A stretch of DNA of 64,000 nt, from the NCBI GenBank assembly GCA_017984215.1, contig JAGOAA010000001.1:186001-250000 (forward strand), written 5' to 3'. The notes beneath the pieces are model-generated. The model had not been told where the DNA came from, ran no database searches, and saw nothing but the letters and a program-made list of their open reading frames with translations. Below are positions 56,337 to 64,000 of this stretch, in pieces. Source of the stretch: Cytophagaceae bacterium (GTDB lineage: Bacteria > Bacteroidota > Bacteroidia > Cytophagales > Spirosomataceae). Every line of letters starts with the position of its first letter. The first letter of the stretch is position 1. The position numbers were made by a program, and so were the translations under genes.

Positions 56337-57416
56337 TTAAGCAATTTTAAAATCTATAGAAAAACGGCTAGCTAAGCCTTTTAAATCGGCAACGACAGGA
56401 TCCAACAATGGAATACCCTCTTGCATTCGAATCATCTCTAATTCACGTTCGGGATCACCCGGAATAATTACTTTCTTACCTTCAACCGCATCAGCAGCTC
56501 GGAATCGTCTAATCCACTTATCCATGTCATCCTTAAATGCGTCGGCTGGCCGGAAAGCATCTATGCGCATCGCACCTAAAAAGTGTCCTGTACCATTCCC
56601 AACGGTTTCTCCGGCTTGCATAAAGCCAGCCGTTGCGAACGGAGGAACCCAAGGACCAAAATTCGCCCCCGATAAAACTCCTGATAAAATATCGACAATT
56701 GCGCCGAGCGCATAACCTTTGTGTGAACCGTGCTCACGATCGCCACCTAAAGGCAATAAAGCACCTCCATTTTTGATGGCAAACGCATCATTGCAAAGAT
56801 TTCCGTCTTTATCTTGTACCCAACCTGATGGAGTATCTAATCCCTTCCGTTGTAATATCTCTAGTTTACCATAAGCCACTGCCGTAGAGGCGAAATCAGC
56901 CAAAAACGCGGGTTCTTCATTGGCAGGTATTCCTACCGCAATGGGATTCGTACCCAATAATTTCTCACGTGAAAACGTAGGGGTAACTAAAGGTGCTGCA
57001 TGCGTCATGGCCCAACCAATCATATCTTTCTCCACAGCCTTCATTGCATGATAACCCGCAATCCCAAAATGATTAGAATTTTGGACAGCAACCCAACCCG
57101 TACCAGCCATCGCAGCTTTTTCAGTGGCAATTTCCATCGCTTTGGGAGCCACAACAAGACCTAATCCTCTGTCGCCGTCCACCAATGCCGTAGATGGGCT
57201 TTCGTGTAAAATACGAATTTGAGGCTTTGGGTTGAGGCGACCATTGTCATATAATCGAACATAACCTGCTAAGCGTGCTACGCCATGGGAATCAATTCCA
57301 CGAGCGTCCGCGGAAACTAAAACATGCGCCGCCAAATCCGCATCTTGCGCTGGGCAACCGATGGATTCAAAAACGGAACTGACAAATGCTTTGAGTTGTT
57401 GATAGTCTGCTTGCAT
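56337..57416 (-). CDS. Ldh family (malate/L-sulfolactate/lactate-type) NAD(P)-dependent dehydrogenase
   Basis: A 359-residue protein of the MDH2/LDH2 oxidoreductase fold, unrelated to classical Rossmann dehydrogenases. Features: DARGIDSHGVARLAGYVRLY near 36, GTGWVAVQNSNHFGIAGYHA near 103 (substrate His), LGTNPIAVGIPA near 152 and GDREHGSHKGYALGAIVDIL near 220. The ATG at 57416 (MQADYQQLKAF) is taken over an upstream frame extension that would add a hydrophobic stretch. The substrate is uncertain. Confidence 0.9.
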   Translation of the reverse strand: MQADYQQLKAFVSSVFESIGCPAQDADLAAHVLVSADARGIDSHGVARLAGYVRLYDNGRLNPKPQIRILHESPSTALVDGDRGLGLVVAPKAMEIATEKAAMAGTGWVAVQNSNHFGIAGYHAMKAVEKDMIGWAMTHAAPLVTPTFSREKLLGTNPIAVGIPANEEPAFLADFASTAVAYGKLEILQRKGLDTPSGWVQDKDGNLCNDAFAIKNGGALLPLGGDREHGSHKGYALGAIVDILSGVLSGANFGPWVPPFATAGFMQAGETVGNGTGHFLGAMRIDAFRPADAFKDDMDKWIRRFRAADAVEGKKVIIPGDPERELEMIRMQEGIPLLDPVVADLKGLASRFSIDFKIA

Positions 57417-57490
57417 AACAAAATTTAATAACAAAGATAAAAATAAGAATTGGGAAAAAATTACCAATTTTGTTCAAAATTCATCAACAA

Positions 57491-59059
57491 ATGGAAATCA
57501 ATCAATGGTTAAACTCAGCTTGGTTCTGGGTAGGAATTGTTTTATTCATAGTCATCATTCGTGACATATTCATTCAAAAGAGTCACACCATCACACATAA
57601 CTTTCCCGTCGTAGGTCATATTCGTTATTGGCTCGAACAAATCGGACCGGAATTGAGGCAATACATCGTTGCCAATAATCGGGAGGAGTTACCATTCAAC
57701 CGACAAGAACGCTCTTGGATTTATGCCTCGTCCAAAAATGAGAATAACCTACAAGGTTTTGGGACAGATCAGGACTTCAATTCTCCAGGCTATATTTTCA
57801 TTAAGAATGCCATGATGGGATATAATCCTCCTGTGAATCATCCAAGTAAAAAGAATCCTGGAGTTTTACCTGCGACAAAGGTTATCGGCCTTTACCACAA
57901 TCGGAAAAGACCTTTTCGTCCCTACTCGGTGATCAACATTTCAGGCATGAGTTACGGTTCACTATCGGCCAAAGCGATTGAATCCTTAAATAAAGGTGCT
58001 CAATTAGCGGGCTGTTATCACAATACCGGAGAAGGATCATTATCACCCTATCATCAATTTGGGGCTGATGTTGTATTGAATATTGGTACGGCCTATTTCG
58101 GTGTTAGGGAATTGGATGGCACATTTTCTATGGATAAGTTGAAACAAAAAGTTGACGAAAACCCTCAGCTTCGTGCCATCGAATTAAAACTATCACAAGG
58201 GGCAAAACCAGGTAAAGGAGGTATGTTGCCAGCGTCCAAAATCAATCAAGAAATCGCCGAAATACGTAACATCCCTCTAGGGAAAGATGCAATTTCACCT
58301 GCATTTCATGCACAATTCAGTAATATCTCTGAAATGGTCGATTTTATTGAATCCATGGCGACAGAAACAGGATTACCCGTGGGTGTAAAATCAGCGATTG
58401 GTAAATTAGAACAATGGGAAGAATTGGCTGCCTACATGGCGAAGACAGGCAAAGGACCCGATTTTATTACCATTGATGGCGGTGAAGGCGGAACAGGTGC
58501 CGCACCACATGCCTTCGCGGACCACGTTTCGATGCCCTTCACATTTGCCTTTGCTAAAGTTTATCAAATCTTCCAACGCCATGATTTAACAGATAAAATC
58601 TTTTTCATTGCCTCAGGCAAATTAGGCTTCCCTGAAAAAGCTTTACTTGCTTTTGCCATGGGCGCTGATTCGATTAACATTGCTCGGGAAGCCATGATGT
58701 CCATTGGTTGTATTCAAGCTCAAAAATGCCACACAAATCATTGTCCAACGGGTATTGCGACGTCCAATAAATGGCTCCAAGCGGGTATTGATGTGACGTT
58801 AAAAAGTGAGCGCTATTATCGCTACCATTATACATTGGTCAAAGAAATTGCTGAAATTACCCATGCCTGTGGTTATGAACATCCCTGCCAAATGACGATG
58901 GATGACATTGAGCTTTCCATGGGGGACAACAACCGAACCATGACATTATCCAAAGCCTATGGATATCACAAAACTCCGATAGCTTATGAAAATTTTAATG
59001 AGCTCATCGAATGTCCGCATTTAGGTGGAGAAAATGCACGAAATCGTTTGAGCAGATAG
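57491..59059 (+). CDS. FMN-binding glutamate-synthase-like protein with N-terminal membrane helix
   Basis: A 522-residue protein with one membrane segment (about 10-26, FWVGIVLFIVIIRDIF) and a GltB domain-2-like FMN barrel: INISGMSYGSLSAKAIESLN near 147, NTGEGSLSPYH near 175, ELKLSQGAKPGKGG near 234, TIDGGEGGTGAAPHAFADHV near 325. A cysteine cluster CIQAQKCHTNHCPTGIAT near 410 matches the 3Fe-4S site. The glutaminase domain of true GltB is missing, so the donor and reaction are unknown. ATG at 57491 chosen over a TTG at 57470. Confidence 0.9.
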   Translation: MEINQWLNSAWFWVGIVLFIVIIRDIFIQKSHTITHNFPVVGHIRYWLEQIGPELRQYIVANNREELPFNRQERSWIYASSKNENNLQGFGTDQDFNSPGYIFIKNAMMGYNPPVNHPSKKNPGVLPATKVIGLYHNRKRPFRPYSVINISGMSYGSLSAKAIESLNKGAQLAGCYHNTGEGSLSPYHQFGADVVLNIGTAYFGVRELDGTFSMDKLKQKVDENPQLRAIELKLSQGAKPGKGGMLPASKINQEIAEIRNIPLGKDAISPAFHAQFSNISEMVDFIESMATETGLPVGVKSAIGKLEQWEELAAYMAKTGKGPDFITIDGGEGGTGAAPHAFADHVSMPFTFAFAKVYQIFQRHDLTDKIFFIASGKLGFPEKALLAFAMGADSINIAREAMMSIGCIQAQKCHTNHCPTGIATSNKWLQAGIDVTLKSERYYRYHYTLVKEIAEITHACGYEHPCQMTMDDIELSMGDNNRTMTLSKAYGYHKTPIAYENFNELIECPHLGGENARNRLSR

Positions 59060-59083
59060 ACCTGTGGATTAAAGATAAACGAT

Positions 59084-59091
59084 TATCTTTG
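59084..59091 (+). promoter_or_regulatory. Putative -7 element of the ABC-F gene
   Basis: TATCTTTG matches TAnnTTTG, 5 bp before the ATG, which would give a nearly leaderless transcript if used. No clear -33 TTG. Confidence 0.35.
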
Positions 59092-59096
59092 CACCC

Positions 59097-60971
59097 ATGT
59101 TATCAATATCCAATCTCAATTTCTATTTCGGTAGTCGGGCCCTGTATGAAGGTGCCAATCTTCATATCAAACCTAAAGCTAAAATCGGCCTCATTGGCGC
59201 GAATGGAACAGGTAAATCTACTTTACTACGCTTAATTTCGGGTGAATACACACCCGATGGTGGCAATATATCCAAATCTGGGGACTGCACCATCGGTTTT
59301 TTGAATCAAGATCTACTCTCCTACCAAACGGATGATAGTATCCTAGAGGTTGCGATGCAAGCATTTAGCCGACAATTAGAATTACAAAAAGAGATCGACC
59401 AGGTGCTTCATAAGATGGAAACAAATTATGAAGACAAGGATGTAGACCTACTAGCCAAATTTCAAGAGGAATTCGAACGATTAGATGGATATACCATTCA
59501 ATCCAAAACAGAAGAGATTCTAGAAGGTTTAGGCTTTTCCACAGGCGATTTAAATCGTCCATTACGTCTATTCTCAGGGGGATGGCGTATGCGGGTAATG
59601 CTTGCCAAATTACTTTTACAAAAACCCTCTTTGCTTTTACTTGATGAGCCGACCAACCACTTGGACTTACCGTCCATCGAATGGGTTGAAAATTATATTC
59701 ATGATTACGAGGGTGCTATCGTCGTTGTATCGCACGATCGTTATTTCTTAGATCGCACGATTGATCATATCGCAGAAGTATCCGGTGCTAAAATCACCTT
59801 ATACCCAGGAAACTATTCGTATTACACGGAGGAAAAATCCTTGCGAAATGAAATTCAAAAGGGCGCTTTTGAAAACCAACAATCGCAAATTCGTCAAACA
59901 GAACGATTTATTGAGCGTTTCAAGGCGAAAGCTTCTAAATCCCGTCAAGTACAATCCCGTGTGAAAGCATTGGAAAAAATCGATATTATTGATGATGTGA
60001 TTGACGAAAAAGCGAAGGTGAATTTTAAATTCAACTTTGGTACGGAACCTGGTCGCTTCATTTTGTTTTTGGAGAATATTTCCAAAGCATATGGAGAGAA
60101 GGTTATTTTAAAAAGTACATCCGCAACCATTAACCGAGGCGATAAGATTGCATTAATTGGTGCGAATGGTAAAGGTAAATCGACCTTATTACGTGTCATT
60201 TCAGGAACAGAAGAAATCGAAGGTGAGCGTAGAACGGGACACAATGTCATTGAATCTTTCTTTGCCCAACATCAATTAGAGAGTTTGAATGTTGAAAATA
60301 CCTTAATAGACGAATTAAAAGCGACAGGTACGACCAAAACCGAAATGGAATTGCGAAGTGTATTGGGTTGTTTCTTATTTTCTGGTGAGGAAGTATTCAA
60401 AAAGATTAAAGTATTGTCAGGGGGTGAAAAATCTCGGGTGGCATTGGCGAAGGTATTGATATCGGAGGCCAACTTCCTTTTACTCGATGAGCCTACCAAT
60501 CACTTGGATATGCAATCGGTAAATATCCTAATTCAAGCCTTACAACAATACGAAGGAACTTATGTGGTCGTATCTCACGACCGTTATTTTGTATCCAACA
60601 TTGCAAATAAGATTTGGTACATCGAAGACCATGAAATAAAAGAATATCCAGGCTCTTTTGATGAATATGAGACATGGATGGCCAGCAGACCTGTGGATCA
60701 AACGGCAGTAAAAGCCATTGCATCGAAGCCTAAGCCTGAATTAGCACCTGTAGAGCACAAACCTGTTAATCAGAATACGGAGAAGGCTATCGAGAAGTTG
60801 GAAAAACAAATCATGGATTTCGAACAAGAAATTGAGCAAATTGAAAACGAGATGGCAACTGTAGCAGCGGCGTCTAAATTTGATGAACTCAAGGCCTTGG
60901 AAACCAAACGCCATGCGGTACAAGTTAAATTAGAAGCAACAACTTCCGAGTGGGAGTTATTAATTAGCTAA
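59097..60971 (+). CDS. ABC-F family ATPase (Uup/EttA-like)
   Basis: A 624-residue soluble protein with two ABC domains and no membrane segment. Domain 1: Walker A GANGTGKSTL (35-44), signature LFSGGWRMRV near 158, Walker B LLLLDEPTNHLDLPS near 185. A charged linker follows (about 255-300). Domain 2: GANGKGKSTL near 355, LSGGEKSRVALAK near 440, LLLDEPTNHLDMQS near 462. The C-terminal coiled coil (about 560-624) resembles Uup. These proteins act on ribosomes; the C-terminal domain may also bind DNA. Confidence 0.94.
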   Translation: MLSISNLNFYFGSRALYEGANLHIKPKAKIGLIGANGTGKSTLLRLISGEYTPDGGNISKSGDCTIGFLNQDLLSYQTDDSILEVAMQAFSRQLELQKEIDQVLHKMETNYEDKDVDLLAKFQEEFERLDGYTIQSKTEEILEGLGFSTGDLNRPLRLFSGGWRMRVMLAKLLLQKPSLLLLDEPTNHLDLPSIEWVENYIHDYEGAIVVVSHDRYFLDRTIDHIAEVSGAKITLYPGNYSYYTEEKSLRNEIQKGAFENQQSQIRQTERFIERFKAKASKSRQVQSRVKALEKIDIIDDVIDEKAKVNFKFNFGTEPGRFILFLENISKAYGEKVILKSTSATINRGDKIALIGANGKGKSTLLRVISGTEEIEGERRTGHNVIESFFAQHQLESLNVENTLIDELKATGTTKTEMELRSVLGCFLFSGEEVFKKIKVLSGGEKSRVALAKVLISEANFLLLDEPTNHLDMQSVNILIQALQQYEGTYVVVSHDRYFVSNIANKIWYIEDHEIKEYPGSFDEYETWMASRPVDQTAVKAIASKPKPELAPVEHKPVNQNTEKAIEKLEKQIMDFEQEIEQIENEMATVAAASKFDELKALETKRHAVQVKLEATTSEWELLIS

Positions 60972-60972
60972 T

Positions 60973-62205
60973 ATGCGCGCCCTAATCCTCGTTTTACTGC
61001 TAACAGCACAAATAAGTGTATTAGGGCAATTGCAAAACCGAACAATTGAAAAGCAAATTAAGAGTGTCCATTTGAGCCAATTAATGGCGCATGAGACGAT
61101 ACAGGCACAACCCAGCTTTGATATCAGTAGTCAAGGCGGTTGGCACCTGACTTTCGATGATTTATCCTTACAAAATCGAAATGCAATCTACCTCAAGGTG
61201 ATTCATTGCCAATCGGATTGGACAGCATCTCCCCTATCTGATATCGAGTTCCTACAGGATTTCAATGATATTCCGGTACGTGATTCACAGGCTTCCATGG
61301 GAACCAAAGTACCCTATCGCCATTATCAAGTCACTTTACCACGCGTTAAATTAGCGGGTAATTATGTTGCTATGATATATAATCGGGCTAAGCGAGATAC
61401 CATCCTAACGCAGCGATTCTGTGTTTATAACCAAGAATTAACGGTCGCTGGGTCTGTTCGATTTGGTAGAAGCAATGCACTACGTGCCAGCCACCAAAAC
61501 CTTGAATTGAAGTTAAAATATCCAGGCAATTTACTAATTAATGCAGCAGAAGATTTAAAGATCTATGTGAAACAAAATGAATTGCTAGGAAACCAATTGC
61601 CAAAAATGCCCTTGGGAATAATTAATCCGATGGAGCAGTCCATTCATTTTCCGTCGTATGAAAACGAACAGGCCATTGCAGGAGGAAATGAATATCGATT
61701 AATCGACCTTCGCAGTACGCAGCAAAAACTAAGTTACATCGATCATTGGGAAGTCAAAGAATCTGAGACACAATTAGTCGGCATGCTGGAAAGTCCGCAG
61801 GGAAATTACACTTATGTGCAACGAAATGATAGCAATGGGGCATATGTTCTTGAAAATTATGAGAATCCGGGCAATCCCCTTTATGCCGATTATGTACGCT
61901 GTACTTTTCGGCTAAAAGCACCCAAACAAAATGAAACAATATACGTGTGTGGGGCCTTTAACCAATTTCAGCACTTACCTGAGAATGAAATGCAGTACAA
62001 TAATTCTTTGGGTATCTATGAAGCAAGTATTCAATTAAAACAGGGGATTTACAATTACCGATTTGAAACAAAAAACCCTTCTAATTACTTAGAAGGGAAT
62101 TATGCTCAAACCGAAAATAGTTATGAAATCTTAGTTTATCTCCGAAAACCCGGCAAACGCTATGATGAATTAATCGGGTATCAAAAGCTCAATTCAATCC
62201 ATTAG
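60973..62205 (+). CDS. Type IX secretion plug-domain (DUF5103) protein
   Basis: A 410-residue exported protein with a signal peptide (1-19, ISVLG before QLQNR). Residues about 28-150 form the first DUF5103 domain (VHLSQLMAHETIQAQPSFDI, then DFNDIPVRDSQASMGTKVPY). The C-terminal part (about 300-400) resembles the second domain and a CBM48-like fold (YVCGAFNQFQHL). In the T9SS this protein is a plug of the SprA translocon. It abuts the ABC-F gene with a 1-bp gap and overlaps ychF by 4 bp; the ychF terminator is embedded near residue 370. Confidence 0.88.
   Translation: MRALILVLLLTAQISVLGQLQNRTIEKQIKSVHLSQLMAHETIQAQPSFDISSQGGWHLTFDDLSLQNRNAIYLKVIHCQSDWTASPLSDIEFLQDFNDIPVRDSQASMGTKVPYRHYQVTLPRVKLAGNYVAMIYNRAKRDTILTQRFCVYNQELTVAGSVRFGRSNALRASHQNLELKLKYPGNLLINAAEDLKIYVKQNELLGNQLPKMPLGIINPMEQSIHFPSYENEQAIAGGNEYRLIDLRSTQQKLSYIDHWEVKESETQLVGMLESPQGNYTYVQRNDSNGAYVLENYENPGNPLYADYVRCTFRLKAPKQNETIYVCGAFNQFQHLPENEMQYNNSLGIYEASIQLKQGIYNYRFETKNPSNYLEGNYAQTENSYEILVYLRKPGKRYDELIGYQKLNSIH
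62068..62097 (-). terminator. ychF terminator embedded in the T9SS plug-domain gene
   Basis: On the minus strand CCCTTCTAA pairs perfectly with TTAGAAGGG (9 bp, 4-nt loop) and is followed by TTTTTTG. It lies 105-134 nt past the ychF stop. Confidence 0.8.
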
Positions 62206-63305
62206 ACGTTAAATCTAAAGTGCATGATGTCTCCATCATGTACGATGTAATCTTTACCTTCCACGCTTAACTTACCTGCCTCTTTACAAGCGGCTTCACT
62301 TTTGTAGGTTTGGTAGTCGGCAAATTTAATTACCTCCGCACGAATAAAACCCCGTTCAAAATCCGTGTGAATAACCCCAGCCGCTTGTGGAGCTTTCCAG
62401 CCTTTTTGAATGGTCCAAGCACGCACTTCTTGAACACCCGCTGTAAAGTAAGTAATCAAATTAAGCAAGGCATACGAACTGCGAATCAATTTACTCAAAC
62501 CCGATTCCGTTAAGCCATATTCGTCGAGGAACATTTGACGTTCTTCTAGATCTTCAATTTCTGAAATTTGTGCCTCTAAAGCCGCACAAACAACAATTAC
62601 CTCTGCTTGTTCAGCAGCGACGTTCGCACGTAGTGTATCGACAAAAGCATTACCGCCAGCCGTTAAAGAAGCTTCATCGACGTTAGCCACATAAATAACA
62701 GGCTTATCGGTCAATAAACATAAATCACCGATAGCCACTTCACGTAAATCAGCATCCATCACAACCGTACGAGCTGATTTCCCTTCTTCCAACGTAGCTT
62801 TAAACTGTTGCAAAGCAGCAAACTCTTGTTTTGCTTTAGCATCCCCATTTTTTGCAGCGCGTTCTGTTTTTTGAATTTTCTTGTCGATCGATTCCAAATC
62901 CTTCAATTGCAATTCCATATCGATAATTTCCTTATCTGAAATCGGATTCACACGACCTTCTACGTGAATGATATTCTCATCCTCGAAACAACGTACAACA
63001 TGAATAATGGCATCTACTTCTCGAATATTGGCTAAGAACTTATTACCTAAGCCAGCTCCTTGTGAAGCACCTTTCACCAAACCTGCGATATCCGTAAATT
63101 CAATAACAGTTGGCAAAATACGATTCGGTTTAACGAATTCAGCTAAAACATTTAAGCGATCATCTGGCACCGTAACGATACCCACATTAGGTTCAATCGT
63201 ACAGAAAGGGTAATTAGCCGCTTCAGCCTTGTTTGATGATATTGCACTAAATAAAGTTGATTTTCCTACGTTAGGCAAGCCAACAATTCCACAAGTTAAT
63301 CCCAT
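62202..63305 (-). CDS. ychF: Redox-regulated ATPase YchF (Obg-like GTPase family)
   Basis: A 367-residue P-loop protein: GIVGLPNVGKSTLFSAI (6-22), NYPFCTIEPNVGIV near 36, DIAGLVKGASQGAGLGNKFL near 72 and the C-terminal TGS domain (LITYFTAGVQEVRAWTIQKG, about 285-304). YchF/OLA1 prefers ATP and is linked to ribosome and stress functions. A TATTTTTG -7 box (63332-63325 on the minus strand) lies just upstream. Confidence 0.97.
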   Translation of the reverse strand: MGLTCGIVGLPNVGKSTLFSAISSNKAEAANYPFCTIEPNVGIVTVPDDRLNVLAEFVKPNRILPTVIEFTDIAGLVKGASQGAGLGNKFLANIREVDAIIHVVRCFEDENIIHVEGRVNPISDKEIIDMELQLKDLESIDKKIQKTERAAKNGDAKAKQEFAALQQFKATLEEGKSARTVVMDADLREVAIGDLCLLTDKPVIYVANVDEASLTAGGNAFVDTLRANVAAEQAEVIVVCAALEAQISEIEDLEERQMFLDEYGLTESGLSKLIRSSYALLNLITYFTAGVQEVRAWTIQKGWKAPQAAGVIHTDFERGFIRAEVIKFADYQTYKSEAACKEAGKLSVEGKDYIVHDGDIMHFRFNV

Positions 63306-63344
63306 ATATAAATTTAATAAGGTGCAAAAATACGGCTAAAAATG

Positions 63345-63374
63345 AAAAAAGCCTCCGATTTCTCAGAGGCTTTT
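63345..63374 (-). terminator. Rho-independent terminator after the DUF3276 gene
   Basis: On the minus strand AAAAGCCTC pairs with GAGGCTTTT across 10 nt and runs into a T-run. It separates the DUF3276 gene from ychF. Confidence 0.75.
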
Positions 63375-63392
63375 AAAAAATATTCAAATAAG

Positions 63393-63710
63393 TTATTCCC
63401 ATTTAAGGTCAGTGCTACCAAATTCATCTTCGTCACGATTAAACTGAGCAAAATCAACATCTGGCATCAATTCTGTTTTCACATGATTAACGGCTTCATT
63501 TAATCCTTCTACAAACTTGTCAAAGTCTTCTTTGTACAGGAACATTTTATGTTTTTCGTAAACAAAACCATCTTCCTTTTGATGGCGGCGACTTTCGGTA
63601 ATTGTAATGTAGTAATCTTGTGAACGTGTCGATTTTACATCAAAAAAATAAGTTCTTTTACCTGCTCGGATTCGTTTGGAAAACAATTCTTCTCTATCTC
63701 TTTCTTCCAC
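63393..63710 (-). CDS. DUF3276 / PUR-alpha-like nucleic-acid-binding protein
   Basis: A 105-residue protein containing one PUR repeat: ELFSKRIRAGKRTYFFDVKS at 9-28, then YYITITESRRHQKEDG (about 34-49) and HKMFLYKEDFDKFVEGLNEA (about 55-74). Bacteroidota PUR-alpha proteins bind single-stranded DNA and RNA; the in vivo role is uncertain. A TATTTTTG -7 box lies about 57 bp upstream (63774-63767 on the minus strand). It is monocistronic, closed by its own terminator. Confidence 0.9.
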   Translation of the reverse strand: MEERDREELFSKRIRAGKRTYFFDVKSTRSQDYYITITESRRHQKEDGFVYEKHKMFLYKEDFDKFVEGLNEAVNHVKTELMPDVDFAQFNRDEDEFGSTDLKWE

Positions 63711-63882
63711 TGTTAAAGTAAGTTAGGTTTGACAATGTGTAAATCTACTATTATTTCTTATTCACTCAAAAATATTGGAATGTTTTTCAATCCCTCGTTC
63801 AAGAAATAATTGCATTATTTTGGCAATATTTTTAAATCCGACAATAAAAGTCAAACTTTGAGCCTAATTACGTTAACTAATC

Positions 63883-64000
63883 ATGCGTATCATACTGTTC
63901 ATTTTCCTTTTAATCTGCGCTCTGAGCCCGTTCCACGGGATTTCTCAGGAGTTAGGTGATGAGAGTTATGGCATCGCATCCTTCTATTCCAATTCATTTT
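63883..64000 (+). CDS. RlpA-like septal ring lytic transglycosylase family protein (5' part only)
   Basis: The first 39 codons, cut by the window edge. A signal peptide (residues 1-21, ICALSPFHGIS before QELGD) is followed by YGIASFYSNSF, which matches the start of the RlpA double-psi beta-barrel (G-x-ASYY type). This suggests an exported murein-related protein; too little is present to be certain. Confidence 0.65.
   Translation, partial: MRIILFIFLLICALSPFHGISQELGDESYGIASFYSNSF

Noticed and set aside
62217..62240. CATGATG/CATCATG hairpin as terminator of the T9SS plug-domain gene
   Set aside because: There is no T-run after the stem on the plus strand, and the sequence is explained by the HDGDIMH codons of ychF.

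Overview
The window is a compact, AT-rich stretch of a Bacteroidota chromosome, most likely an aerobic Cytophagales-type bacterium. The evidence is a SusC/SusD pair behind an ECF sigma factor, a T9SS plug-domain protein, a PUR-alpha-like DUF3276 protein, an extended S16, the carboxynorspermidine polyamine route, lipid A genes, and repeated promoters of the Bacteroidota form TTG-N19-TAnnTTTG. I found no IS element, prophage, CRISPR array or toxin-antitoxin module. Nearly all of it is housekeeping gene content packed with overlaps of a few bases.

Layout. 1-8.6 kb: sufB (cut by the edge), an Lrp/AsnC regulator, an unusual tRNA-like RNA with its own promoter and terminator, a 1-Cys peroxiredoxin, pgi facing hisS, a 47-residue basic protein, a secreted DUF1080 protein, a methyltransferase and an aminopeptidase P. 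8.6-16.3 kb: lepA, pyruvate dehydrogenase E2, hisG-hisD-hisC, a small exported protein and tRNA-Ala(GGC). 16.3-22.5 kb (minus strand): nspC with its dehydrogenase partner, an NlpC/P60 lipoprotein and a RecB/AddA-type helicase-nuclease. 22.6-34.5 kb: pyrG, yidC, hemL, a glycosyltransferase, hldD, queD, lpxB, an acyltransferase, a HAD phosphatase, accA and a beta-CASP metallo-beta-lactamase. 34.6-41.3 kb (minus strand): ECF sigma factor, SusC, SusD and a DUF6807 protein, a small nutrient-uptake locus flanked by two near-identical LacI-type palindromes. 41.5-49.2 kb: amino acid permease, esterase, EamA exporter, trmD-rimM-rpsP, the RNase P RNA, a DUF4403-like lipoprotein and fabG. 49.2-64 kb: clpC, wbqC, an LpxL-type acyltransferase, Sua5/YrdC, YihY/BrkB, a thioesterase, mltG, an Ldh-family dehydrogenase, a GltB-like FMN protein, an ABC-F ATPase, a T9SS plug protein, ychF, DUF3276 and the start of an RlpA-like gene.

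Three non-coding observations stand out. First, the tRNA-like RNA at 1407-1549 keeps a full class II tRNA body but has a non-canonical anticodon loop and a variable region of about 74 nt. Second, several convergent gene pairs carry the intrinsic terminator of one gene inside the coding sequence of the other; pgi and hisS do this reciprocally. Third, a perfect 17-bp inverted repeat brackets the putative sufB promoter immediately before the start codon. All structures were folded by eye, and all gene identities come from recognised motifs rather than database searches.
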